Assembly (NCBI RefSeq): GCF_900114475.1
Contig: NZ_FOTE01000012.1
Location: 1-64,000, forward strand
Direction of reading: 5' to 3'
Length of the DNA: 64,000 nucleotides
Origin: Paenibacillus sp. 1_12
Lineage (GTDB): Bacteria > Bacillota > Bacilli > Paenibacillales > NBRC-103111
Below are positions 1 to 7,955 of the stretch, in pieces (positions within the stretch are counted from its first letter, which is position 1; the number at the start of each line of letters is the position of its first letter). A model generated the notes under the pieces. The model saw nothing but the letters and a program-made list of their open reading frames with translations, searched no databases and had not been told where the DNA came from. The translations under genes were made by a program, and so were the position numbers.

Positions 1-325
<325 letters not shown>

Positions 326-530
326 GGTAGAACTTTGATTTGTACTCATTCCTTGCTGACGAGAATTTGCATTCTCTTTTACTGCTATTTTACTCACTCG
401 TTGATTCAGTTTTCAAAGGACAAATGCTATTGTCATTCACTTATTTTGTTGCTTTAGCACATCACCGCTTTAACTGCTTTCTTTTAGCGGCGACTTCTTT
501 AATATAACACAACTCCAGAAGTAAATGCAA
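326..530 (-). promoter_or_regulatory. rRNA operon promoter and leader
   Basis: Reading leftward, a -35 TTGCAT (525-530) and -10 TTATAT (502-507) are separated by 17 nt. An A/T-rich stretch upstream (531-560) fits an UP element. The roughly 170-nt leader contains a boxA-like CTTTGAAAAC near 406-418 and ends at the mature 16S start. This is a sigma-A type rrn promoter by sequence; activity is inferred. Confidence 0.7.
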
Positions 531-574
531 GCTTTTTTTCTAAATAAAAATTCTTACAACATCTGGCCACTCCA

Positions 575-844
575 TCAAACAATCCATAACTTCAAAGCAA
601 TCAACATGACCAGTCCAGGTATACCAAGAACACTTATAGTTCCCACAGTTAAGGGATTTATAGGTACTTCCAACTGGGTGTAAGCTTCGAGCAGATTTAC
701 AATATACAATAAAAAAGCAGCTAATGCAACATTGAAACAAAGATATCCGAGCCATTGAAAAGCTTGTCTGTATCGAAATAAGATAATCATCAATAAAATT
801 ACCGAAATGCTAAGTATTCCCCACAATAAATACAGCTTCGTCAT
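575..844 (-). CDS. bofA: BofA-family pro-sigma-K processing inhibitor
   Basis: This 89-residue membrane protein has two hydrophobic segments (about 5-23 and 30-52) and the family C-terminal block with INPLTVGTISVLGIPG followed by a hydrophobic tail. BofA sits in the outer forespore membrane and, with SpoIVFA, holds back SpoIVFB so that pro-sigma-K is cleaved only on a forespore signal. Its place between yaaL and an rrn operon matches Bacillus subtilis. The ATG start has only a weak Shine-Dalgarno sequence (AGGATGGTGA, about 13 nt away). The assignment rests on length, topology, the GIPG block and synteny. Confidence 0.9.
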   Translation of the reverse strand: MTKLYLLWGILSISVILLMIILFRYRQAFQWLGYLCFNVALAAFLLYIVNLLEAYTQLEVPINPLTVGTISVLGIPGLVMLIALKLWIV

Positions 845-961
845 GTATGGTTTGTCACCATCCTATAGGTTTTGTACAGCCAGCTAATTCGCAAAAATGT
901 ATTTGACATACAGAGGCAGTTCCATTTACAAATCACCGTACCTTCGATTAACTGTACAACC

Positions 962-1225
962 TCATTTACTGTTACATACATCCCAAGCCGATAACTTCAT
1001 CCTCTTAGCTTGTTTATACAACATGTCCAACCGCTTCTGGGAAGCTTCTAGGGCATAGATCGCATAATCAATCTGATCAGGTTCAATCACAATATCAAGA
1101 CGATGTTGAGCCGTAATCCAATCCATACGCGCTTTCTCAATTTCCTGATGCAATTGTATCTTTTCACTGTTAAGAAGCTGCATATCCCTCCGCTGTTCAC
1201 GCGTAGCACGATACCATATTCTCAT
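962..1225 (-). CDS. yaaL: YaaL-like DUF2508 protein
   Basis: A small charged, helical protein of 87 residues, rich in Lys, Arg, Glu and Gln, with a central block DWITAQHRLDIVIEPDQIDY typical of the DUF2508/YaaL family. It has no signal peptide or membrane segment. Its function is unknown. It lies between recR and bofA as in Bacillus, and GGAGGG stands 5 nt ahead of the ATG. The family call is from pattern and position; no role is claimed. Confidence 0.8.
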   Translation of the reverse strand: MRIWYRATREQRRDMQLLNSEKIQLHQEIEKARMDWITAQHRLDIVIEPDQIDYAIYALEASQKRLDMLYKQAKRMKLSAWDVCNSK

Positions 1226-1364
1226 ACGATCCCTCCAAGCTTAAGCATACGAGTATAAGTTGACGCAAACCTGTCCAACAGCTATTCAGCAGCTAACGAA
1301 ACATGTTTGTCCTATACTCCATACGTATGGCATCCACAGCATAAATAGAACTATGAACGCAACA

Positions 1365-1400
1365 TAAAAAAGCCTTACAGGAAAAGACCTGCAAGACTTT
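1365..1400 (-). terminator. Intrinsic terminator after recR
   Basis: On the minus strand, GTCTTGCAGG pairs with CCTGTAAGGC around a TCTTTT loop and is followed by TTTTTT. It would end transcription of the dnaX-ybaB-recR group before yaaL. Confidence 0.8.
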
Positions 1401-1436
1401 TAGTTTGTTGTATTTAGTTTCACATCAAATGCGGGC

Positions 1437-2033
1437 TTATATTTCACGACGCCCTTCAAGGGATTTGGTTAACGTAACCTCATCCGCGTATTCCAAATCT
1501 CCACCTACCGGAAGTCCATGAGCAATTCGGGTAACTTTGAGCCCAAAAGAACGTACCAATCGAGACAAATACATCGCTGTTGCTTCTCCCTCGATATTGG
1601 GGTTGGTGGCTAGAATGAGCTCCTGAACCTGTTCGTCACCCAAACGCTTTAACAAATCAGCTATGCGAAGCTCATCCGGTCCAATACCTTCCATTGGAGA
1701 AATAGCGCCATGAAGGACGTGGTAATAACCGTTAAACTCCCGCGTCCGTTCCATAGCCACCAAATCCTTAGGCTCTTGAACAACACAAATGATGGAGTGA
1801 TCTCTGCTTTTGTCCTGACAAATCCGACATGGATCCATGTCCGTAATATTACAGCATACGGAGCAGTAGTGCAGGTTTCTTTTGACATTAACCAATGCTT
1901 TGGCAAATTCGATACAATCCTCTTCCTTCATGCGCAGCACATGAAAAGCGTGACGTGCCGCTGTTTTGGGTCCAATACCCGGCAATCGGGAAAAGGCATC
2001 GATGAGTTTCGCGAGCGGTTCGGGATAAAACAA
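1437..2033 (-). CDS. recR: Recombination mediator protein RecR
   Basis: RecR works with RecO (and RecF) to load RecA on SSB-coated single-stranded gaps. The 198-residue protein has the N-terminal helix-hairpin-helix ([15 protein letters not shown]), the zinc finger C57-x2-C60-x8-C-x2-C ([16 protein letters not shown]), and a Toprim domain with [14 protein letters not shown]. Its length is standard for the family. The start is TTG at 2033: GAGGAG lies 8 nt upstream, and no ATG in frame fits the conserved [13 protein letters not shown] beginning. It is downstream of ybaB in the conserved dnaX-ybaB-recR unit. Confidence 0.97.
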   Translation of the reverse strand: MFYPEPLAKLIDAFSRLPGIGPKTAARHAFHVLRMKEEDCIEFAKALVNVKRNLHYCSVCCNITDMDPCRICQDKSRDHSIICVVQEPKDLVAMERTREFNGYYHVLHGAISPMEGIGPDELRIADLLKRLGDEQVQELILATNPNIEGEATAMYLSRLVRSFGLKVTRIAHGLPVGGDLEYADEVTLTKSLEGRREI

Positions 2034-2118
2034 AGGGATAGCTCCTCATAGAGCCTGATCATAAAATCAGGACGCTTCATACATAAAACGCCTGTGAGAC
2101 CACGCTCTTATAGTTTGA

Positions 2119-2430
2119 TTAGAATAGACCTGGAATGTTCACGCCACCGGTTAAACGTCCCATTTCTTTGTTGGCAAGCTCTTCTGCTTTGGTCATGGCA
2201 TCGTTAATGGCTGTCAACACAAGATCTTGCAGCATTTCAACATCATCAGGATCCACAGCTTCGGGTTTAATCAAGATTGAAGTTACTTTCTTTTGGCCAT
2301 TCACGATAACTGTAACAACACCGCCGCCAGCTGTTCCTTCTACTGATTTAGTTGCCAACTCCTCTTGAGTCTTCAGCATTTGCTCTTGCATTTTCTTTAC
2401 TTGCTTCATCATTTGATTCATATTATTCAT
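2119..2430 (-). CDS. ybaB: YbaB/EbfC nucleoid-associated protein
   Basis: A 103-residue DNA-binding dimer of the YbaB/EbfC family (YaaK in Bacillus). The N-terminus is a Met/Gln/Lys-rich coiled helix ([17 protein letters not shown]), followed by the beta-rich core with [15 protein letters not shown] and a C-terminal helix ending in [13 protein letters not shown]. It probably binds the nucleoid or affects repair with RecR, its partner in most bacteria. GAGGAG lies 9 nt before the ATG. It lies about 70 bp downstream of dnaX and 85 bp upstream of recR. Confidence 0.96.
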   Translation of the reverse strand: MNNMNQMMKQVKKMQEQMLKTQEELATKSVEGTAGGGVVTVIVNGQKKVTSILIKPEAVDPDDVEMLQDLVLTAINDAMTKAEELANKEMGRLTGGVNIPGLF

Positions 2431-2502
2431 TCAATTCAGCTCCTCGGTCAGTTAGGTGTCATTAAGCACTTCAATTGAAGTACCTCCATTACTAATTGCT
2501 TA

Positions 2503-4287
2503 TCAATCCGGCTTGATTTCAACCAGGTCCGGGCCAAACAATTTGATGGCCTCGTCAATCCATTGTTCATTCGCAGGAGCTGAAGGCTCATCCTCAGGAA
2601 TAAGCTTAAGCTCTTCTTTGCTTTTGATTACGTTTTTTGATTCATCTGCAGCAGCGTTCCAGTCCTTAAGCATAATGGTAACCAGCTTCAGCGGCCTACC
2701 CATAACTTCAGCTATCACCTGTTCAATCATTGGTTTGTTAGCCGGCTTCTCGGTCGTCTCCCGATGCATGGCGCTTTTGAAAGCAACCAGTACGTTATCA
2801 TTATGCAGGGAGACTGGCTCCCCGTCTACGAGCCAAGCATGAATCGTTATTTTTTGCTCTTTAACGCGGGACAATACTTGCCCCCACCTTTGAAGCACGT
2901 TCTTGCATTCCGGTTCTTCCCTGCCAAGCAAATAGCCATCCAGTTTCTCAACGCTTTTCTTCATGGCAGCAGGGTTAGACGAAGTTCGCATTCCCGTCCC
3001 CGAAGGACTGCTGCTGTTCGAATTGGCAGTGGATGGTGCAACACCCTGCTTCACCAATTGCGCCAGCTGCTCCTCAAGACGTTGAATCCGACCGGTTAGC
3101 TGCGTTACCAGCCCATCCGACGTGCGTTCCCTGTGCGCCGACTCTCCAGTCGATTGCCCTGCGGCAGTCGACTCCAATACAGCAGCTGATCCTGAATCAG
3201 CCGCTGACACACTGCAAAGCTTCATCAAGGCAACCTCAAGCAGCGTCTGCGGCTGTACAGAGTACTTCATCTCTGTCTGATAATAATTGAGCGAGTCGAT
3301 CATGGAAATGAGCTCTTGCGACGTAAACGCCGCCGCCACATTTACGAACGCGTTAACATCATGAATACGATCCGTAACAGCCTGCGAGTCAGGCACCATC
3401 TTTACCATCAGCAAATCGCGAAAATAGTAAAGCAGATTTTCCATGCATTTATCGGCGCTTTTGCCTTCTTGCATGAAGGCCTCGATTAATTGCAATACGG
3501 CTGCTACATCCCGACGTTTGATGGCTTCTACCAATATCTGAAATTGGTCCGATGCCATTCCTCCGGTAATCGACACAACATCTTCATACGTAACGAGCTT
3601 ACCCGAAAATGCCATAATCTGATCCAACAAGCTTAACGCATCCCGCATCCCTCCATCGGATAAACGGGCAATAAAGCGGAGAGCGTTTTCTTCTGCCTCT
3701 ATCTGTTCTTCTTGACATACCAGATGAAGACGTTCAACCTGTTCATCCAGCGAGACACGCCGAAAATCAAACCGTTGGCAGCGGGATATAATCGTCGCAG
3801 GCAGTTTATGTGGTTCCGTTGTAGCGAGTATGAACATCACATGGGGAGGCGGTTCCTCTAAAGTTTTGAGGAGGGCATTAAAAGCCTCTGTTGTCAGCAT
3901 GTGTACTTCATCAATAATATACACCTTCTGGCGAACTTCGGTAGGTGCATACTTCACTTTGTCACGAATATCGCGGATCTCATCCACACCCCGATTCGAG
4001 GCGGCATCGATTTCCACTACATCCATCACAGCACCTTCCGTAATACGGATACAATTGGCACATTCGTTGCAAGGCTCGTCAGCAGGACCATTCATGCAGT
4101 TAACGGCTTTGGCCAATATTTTGGCAGCAGTCGTTTTCCCTGTTCCTCGCGGCCCGTTAAACAAATAAGCGTGCGTAACCCGCCCTTCGCGCAGCGAATT
4201 TTGAAGTGTTTGTACGATATGCTTCTGACCTACAATATCTCGGAAAGCCTGCGGTCTCCACGTTCGGTATAAAGCGATATGTGCCAT
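2503..4287 (-). CDS. dnaX: DNA polymerase III subunits gamma/tau
   Basis: The clamp-loader ATPase of the replicative polymerase. The AAA+ module (1-220) shows Walker A (GPRGTGKTTAAK, about 45-56), four zinc cysteines (C64, then CNECANC), DEVH in Walker B and sensor SRC. A lid and collar domain follow (to about 365), then a Ser/Gly-rich linker and a tau-type C-terminus. At 594 residues it is close to B. subtilis DnaX. No A-AAA-AAG slippery site was seen, so a programmed short gamma form is not predicted. GGAG is 8 nt before the ATG. It heads the dnaX-ybaB-recR unit. Confidence 0.97.
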   Translation of the reverse strand: MAHIALYRTWRPQAFRDIVGQKHIVQTLQNSLREGRVTHAYLFNGPRGTGKTTAAKILAKAVNCMNGPADEPCNECANCIRITEGAVMDVVEIDAASNRGVDEIRDIRDKVKYAPTEVRQKVYIIDEVHMLTTEAFNALLKTLEEPPPHVMFILATTEPHKLPATIISRCQRFDFRRVSLDEQVERLHLVCQEEQIEAEENALRFIARLSDGGMRDALSLLDQIMAFSGKLVTYEDVVSITGGMASDQFQILVEAIKRRDVAAVLQLIEAFMQEGKSADKCMENLLYYFRDLLMVKMVPDSQAVTDRIHDVNAFVNVAAAFTSQELISMIDSLNYYQTEMKYSVQPQTLLEVALMKLCSVSAADSGSAAVLESTAAGQSTGESAHRERTSDGLVTQLTGRIQRLEEQLAQLVKQGVAPSTANSNSSSPSGTGMRTSSNPAAMKKSVEKLDGYLLGREEPECKNVLQRWGQVLSRVKEQKITIHAWLVDGEPVSLHNDNVLVAFKSAMHRETTEKPANKPMIEQVIAEVMGRPLKLVTIMLKDWNAAADESKNVIKSKEELKLIPEDEPSAPANEQWIDEAIKLFGPDLVEIKPD

Positions 4288-4352
4288 AGCGTCAGCTCCA
4301 ATAATGGTTCATCCTCTATAGTATACTACACTTACACGCGCTAATGAAGTAC

Positions 4353-5414
4353 TTAAGGGTACGGTATTCCTACCGTAAACGTAGTACCAAAGCCTTTGGA
4401 GGAAACACGGATGTGCCCTCCTACATCATGAATTATCCTTTGGCACACGGAGAGACCCAACCCGGTACCTTCATCTTTGGTAGTAAAGAAGGGATCGAAA
4501 ATTTTATCAATCACAAACATTGGAATCCCAGGCCCCGAATCATGGATATCGATGCTAACAATTCGTTCTTCCAAGTCCACTCTTTCCGTCACCACCAACT
4601 GCCCGCCATCTACCATAGCCTCGATGCCATTTTTGCATATGTTTAAAAATACCTGTTTTAACAGCTCACGATCCGCTATGACTTCCGGCAGCTTTTCTGC
4701 AGCATCATATCTGACAATCACTCTATGTAGTACAGCTTCATTATTAATGATCGGTAACATTTCTTTAATCACCTGAGAAATATCAAGCGATTGATAGGTC
4801 ACGTTCTTAGGTTTGCTTAATAGCAGGAATTCGCTGACTAATTCATTAATACGATTAATCTCGCCCAGCATAATATCCGCAAACCCGCTTTCACGATCCA
4901 TCCCTTGGACTTGAAGCGTTTTTCTTAGCATTTGAAGAAATCCCTTGATGGACGTTAATGGATTGCGAATTTCATGAGCCGTGCCCGCTGCAATCTGCCC
5001 AATCATCGCTAACCTGTCACTTCTGCGCACCTGCTCTTCCAAGGAACGCAAATTGGTGACATCTTTAAAAAAGATATACGCTCCGACAATATTGTTCTGC
5101 TCATCACGAAGGACATTGGAATCCAGCAGCAGCTCATACCGTTCTTGATTGTTAGTCCATGACAGCGCATGATTGCGAACGACCATGCCTTCTAAAAGGT
5201 TACGATGTACTAAACGGTGCTCCACAGGGAGGTCAACAAAAATACTGTCTAAAGATTGATTCATAACCTCTTCTTTGATCAACCCTAATACCCGGCATGC
5301 CATATCACTAATATCCACCAATTCAAAATCGGTGTTGATTAGAAAAACCCCCATATTGATATCCTTTAAAAAAGTGCCTGCAAATTGCTGTAATAAATTG
5401 AGTTCATGCTGCAT
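4353..5414 (-). CDS. PAS-domain sensor histidine kinase
   Basis: A soluble kinase of 353 residues with no membrane segment. An N-terminal PAS fold (about 12-125) precedes the HisKA dimerization helix with the phospho-acceptor in TAHEIRNPLTSIKG (His near 149). The ATPase domain has N box NICKNGIEAM, G1 DSGPGIP and G2 GTGLGLSVC. No response regulator is adjacent, as with the orphan sporulation kinases (KinA-E) that feed Spo0F, and spo0F lies about 7 kb away. That link is inference. The gene sits between the SRP RNA and dnaX, a place it does not have in B. subtilis. GGGTGGGGCG precedes the ATG. Confidence 0.93.
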   Translation of the reverse strand: MQHELNLLQQFAGTFLKDINMGVFLINTDFELVDISDMACRVLGLIKEEVMNQSLDSIFVDLPVEHRLVHRNLLEGMVVRNHALSWTNNQERYELLLDSNVLRDEQNNIVGAYIFFKDVTNLRSLEEQVRRSDRLAMIGQIAAGTAHEIRNPLTSIKGFLQMLRKTLQVQGMDRESGFADIMLGEINRINELVSEFLLLSKPKNVTYQSLDISQVIKEMLPIINNEAVLHRVIVRYDAAEKLPEVIADRELLKQVFLNICKNGIEAMVDGGQLVVTERVDLEERIVSIDIHDSGPGIPMFVIDKIFDPFFTTKDEGTGLGLSVCQRIIHDVGGHIRVSSKGFGTTFTVGIPYP

Positions 5415-5493
5415 CGCCCCACCCCTTACTACAAACCCAAGTTAACTTTAGTATACAATTCTCCTAAATATTTCATTTTCCTTCTGAAAATAC

Positions 5494-5538
5494 AAAAAAA
5501 CACTGTGATCCAGCTCATTGAAGCGGCTGTTCACAATG
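5494..5538 (-). terminator. Terminator of the SRP RNA gene
   Basis: On the minus strand, CATTGTGA and CAGC pair with GCTG and TCACAGTG, and TTTTTTT follows. It lies just past the mature SRP RNA 3' end and upstream of the kinase gene. Confidence 0.85.
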
Positions 5539-5578
5539 CTATGTTCGTTACAATTTATAGGTTAGATAAAATAAATAT

Positions 5579-5849
5579 AACCGTGCACCTACTTTGATAT
5601 TACGATCCAAGTGGAATTTCTAGTCTCGACTCAAGCCAGGCAACCCTTCGGCACATGAAACATCCTGCTTACGGCTGCTTCCTTCCGAACCTGACCGGAT
5701 TCACAGGCATCCATTGCGAAGGACCCAGCTCTCAACACCGATTCTAAAACCCAAACCTCACATCGCAATACCGCATGTAGGCGATCAACCCCGCTGTAGC
5801 GGATTGCGGGTTACAGGGCACCGCTGCCTCCCCGTCTAGCACGGCAAAC
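5579..5849 (-). ncRNA. scr: Signal recognition particle RNA, long form
   Basis: The RNA begins TTTGCCGTGC and ends AGGTGCACGG (5581-5590 on the plus strand), and these ends pair. Near the 5' end, GGGGAGGCAGCGGTGCCCTG matches the Alu domain of the Bacillus 6S-like scRNA. The S-domain tetraloop helix shows GTCAGG, GGAAGGAAGCAGC and the GGGTTGCCTGG partner strand, the Ffh-binding site. At about 271 nt it is the Bacillus-type long SRP RNA. It guides membrane-protein ribosomes to FtsY with Ffh. The mature ends are estimated to within a few bases. Confidence 0.96.
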
Positions 5850-5852
5850 ATA

Positions 5853-5881
5853 AGTATAGTCGATTCATTGCGAAATAGCAA
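5853..5881 (-). promoter_or_regulatory. Promoter of the SRP RNA gene
   Basis: TTGCTA (5876-5881) and TATACT (5853-5858) are spaced by 17 nt and place the start just ahead of the mature RNA 5' end. This is a strong sigma-A-like match. Confidence 0.8.
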
Positions 5882-5888
5882 CCTGTCT

Positions 5889-6287
5889 TTATTTCCGGGA
5901 AACCGTAACCTTCATTGTGTACCTCGGCATAGCTTTGGTCAATTTGTCTTGGGCATCCCGTGCCACTGCAGCAGCTTCCTCAGCCGATAATTCCGCTGGA
6001 ACATATATATTGACGGTTGCCACAGGTCCATTAATCCGAATATTGGAATCTATTACATGAGGTACCTGATCGATCGTCGCCTGCATCAGATTCGTGTCTT
6101 CCCCGTAGGTATGATAAGTTGGACTCATCGGCATGTTCGGATTCACATCACTGATCCCAAGTAATCCATCCTGGGCGTACGATTGTACCCTCGGCCCTGA
6201 ATTCTGCTTTTGACAAGACGCAAGCGCGACGGGCATCATGAGCAAAGCACCTGTCAGCATCCATGAGAATAAAAGAGATTTGGACAT
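5889..6287 (-). CDS. YhcN/YlaJ-family sporulation-type lipoprotein
   Basis: A 132-residue lipoprotein. The signal peptide (1-24) ends in the lipobox LASC, with Cys as the probable lipidated residue. The mature part has a short polar linker and a C-terminal domain (about 75-130) with VIDSNIRINGPVATVNIYV and Lys-rich strands, resembling the YhcN/YlaJ family found in spores. It may be made in the forespore; no sigma-G promoter was identified. Its ribosome-binding site lies inside the downstream arm of the hairpin after rpmE, and the U-tract touches the ATG. The family call is by pattern. Confidence 0.75.
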   Translation of the reverse strand: MSKSLLFSWMLTGALLMMPVALASCQKQNSGPRVQSYAQDGLLGISDVNPNMPMSPTYHTYGEDTNLMQATIDQVPHVIDSNIRINGPVATVNIYVPAELSAEEAAAVARDAQDKLTKAMPRYTMKVTVSRK

Positions 6288-6292
6288 AAAAA

Positions 6293-6347
6293 CACCTCCT
6301 GCAGCTTGGTCTAAGAACTTACGGTCTTAGGTTTGCCACAGGAGGTG
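6293..6347 (-). terminator. Hairpin: rpmE terminator that also contains the next gene's Shine-Dalgarno
   Basis: On the minus strand CACCTCCTG (6339-6347) pairs perfectly with CAGGAGGTG (6293-6301), with a second internal stem CTAAGA/TCTTAG. TTTTT follows directly and then the ATG at 6287. The distal arm is the only Shine-Dalgarno of the lipoprotein gene, so the structure should both terminate rpmE transcripts and mask translation of any read-through message. Confidence 0.75.
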
Positions 6348-6381
6348 GGTTTATACAATAAAATTGTGGAAATAGGCCCAA

Positions 6382-6579
6382 TTATACGCCGTATTTCTTT
6401 TTGAATTTATCAACACGTCCGCCAGCATCGATAAACTTTTGTTTACCAGTGTAGAAAGGATGGCAGGAAGAGCAAATTTCCGTACGAAGATTAGCTTTAA
6501 CCGAACCTGTTTCGATAACATTGCCGCAAGCACAAGAAATTGTTGTGTTGTGGTAAGTCGGATGGATAGCTTCTTTCAT
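6382..6579 (-). CDS. rpmE: 50S ribosomal protein L31, zinc form
   Basis: This 65-residue protein matches RpmE of B. subtilis along its length ([47 protein letters not shown]). The four cysteines (CAC and CSSC) identify the zinc-containing form, which acts as a zinc reserve and is replaced by YtiA under zinc limitation. The chosen ATG at 6579 has AAAGAGGTG 6 nt upstream; an in-frame GTG at 6588 is part of that Shine-Dalgarno and is unlikely. It lies in the rho-rpmE block, with the radical-SAM gene inserted between them. Confidence 0.97.
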   Translation of the reverse strand: MKEAIHPTYHNTTISCACGNVIETGSVKANLRTEICSSCHPFYTGKQKFIDAGGRVDKFKKKYGV

Positions 6580-6655
6580 TTCTTTCACCTCTTTTGCCCT
6601 GAAACACCATGTGAATCAGAGTTCTAATTGAACACATGAGCAAATTATAGCATGA

Positions 6656-7930
6656 CTATCGAGACTGATGCAAGTGTCTTCTTTGCTTTAACGATTCAGG
6701 CAGATGCGTATAAGAGCCTAGAATGACATCTGGAAGCTCTTGCTCAAAAATTTCCAGCATTTGCTTCATACCAAACAGCTCTCCCTGTGCTTTGGGAATC
6801 AGCTGTAAATAGCTTTCCGGGTCAATATTCAAATTGCGCAGCTGAATCAGCTTCAAATCTGTACGACGCACAAACTCAATCATCGCTTCAATTTCTTCCT
6901 CACGATCCGTGACTCCAGGGAAGATCAAGTAATTGATTGAAGTGACCACACCCTTATCAGCAGCATAACGCAGCGATTTCTCGACATTTTTGAGGGTATA
7001 GCCGCGCGGCTTGTAATAAGCATTGTAATGATCATCCAGCGCACTGATCGTGCTGACTCTCATTAGATTCAAGCCTGCGTCTACAATACCCCGAATATGA
7101 TCGGTAAGTCCGGCGTTGGTGTTGATATTAATGTAACCCATGTTGGTCTGTTGACGGACCCGCTTTATTGCCTCGATAATGGTAGGCGCTTGTGTAGAAG
7201 GTTCTCCCTCACAGCCTTGGCCGAAGCTCACGATGTTATCTGGCGTCTTCAAATGCCGGAGCATGACCTGTACGACCTCATCCACAGTCGGTTTGAAATT
7301 CATCCGCGTCTGTGGCGCTAGAAAGCCGCTATCATCAGGCTGCTCCGATATACAGCCAAAACAACCGGCATTACATGAAAATGACACCGGTATTGAACCT
7401 TCCAGACGGTTTAAAAATGTATTGGACGCTGTTAGACATTCATATTCCAGTGCGCATTTGGATAGATGCTGAAATACCCGATTGTCACCGTACTCCTGTA
7501 AAAACTGCTGTACCTGAACCTCCAGCTCTGCAGGGTCACAATTACGAGGATTCCAGGGTTCTGGATCATCAGTGGCATGCGCGGCCACATAAAACCCTCC
7601 ATCTTTCCAAACGACAGCGGTATAACCGAATAAAGGAAGCAGCTTGCTCGCATCCGACTTCACATAGCTCGGTATAAGCAAACGTGTAAACCCTTGGGGT
7701 AAAAGCGCCCCTACCGCCTGTACGTTACCGGGAACAATTTGCATCTCTCCGGATTTCATATTAAGCCCGATCGGCTTTGTAAAAGGCAAGCTTACCATGG
7801 TTGCCCCTTCGGGCAATGGGATCAACTCATCCTCCATGATATCAGTTACCATATCCCCGTTGCGACCAAGCGCAATATAATCGGGATGGTCAAATAAATT
7901 CCCATCGAGGTCGGCGTAGACTAGATTCAT
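6656..7930 (-). CDS. Radical SAM protein of unknown substrate
   Basis: A 424-residue protein with an N-terminal domain of about 170 residues and a radical-SAM TIM barrel with the cluster motif CNAGCFGC (C-x3-C-x2-C). The barrel has the downstream GEPS-type motif (FGQGCEGEPS), SAM-binding strands (INTNAG, RVSTISA) and a KLIQLRNLNIDP segment. It should bind a 4Fe-4S cluster and cleave SAM. The N-terminal region (FDHPDYIALGRNGD, LLIPSYVKSDAS) is not one I can assign. It lies between rho and rpmE, which are closer in B. subtilis. AGGAG is 9 nt before the ATG. Confidence 0.85.
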   Translation of the reverse strand: MNLVYADLDGNLFDHPDYIALGRNGDMVTDIMEDELIPLPEGATMVSLPFTKPIGLNMKSGEMQIVPGNVQAVGALLPQGFTRLLIPSYVKSDASKLLPLFGYTAVVWKDGGFYVAAHATDDPEPWNPRNCDPAELEVQVQQFLQEYGDNRVFQHLSKCALEYECLTASNTFLNRLEGSIPVSFSCNAGCFGCISEQPDDSGFLAPQTRMNFKPTVDEVVQVMLRHLKTPDNIVSFGQGCEGEPSTQAPTIIEAIKRVRQQTNMGYININTNAGLTDHIRGIVDAGLNLMRVSTISALDDHYNAYYKPRGYTLKNVEKSLRYAADKGVVTSINYLIFPGVTDREEEIEAMIEFVRRTDLKLIQLRNLNIDPESYLQLIPKAQGELFGMKQMLEIFEQELPDVILGSYTHLPESLKQRRHLHQSR

Positions 7931-7955
7931 AGCATTGTACTCCTAACCTGTTGGA

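Noticed and set aside
2503-4287. Programmed frameshift in dnaX giving a gamma form.
   Set aside because: No A-AAA-AAG slippery heptamer with a downstream stem was seen in the linker region.
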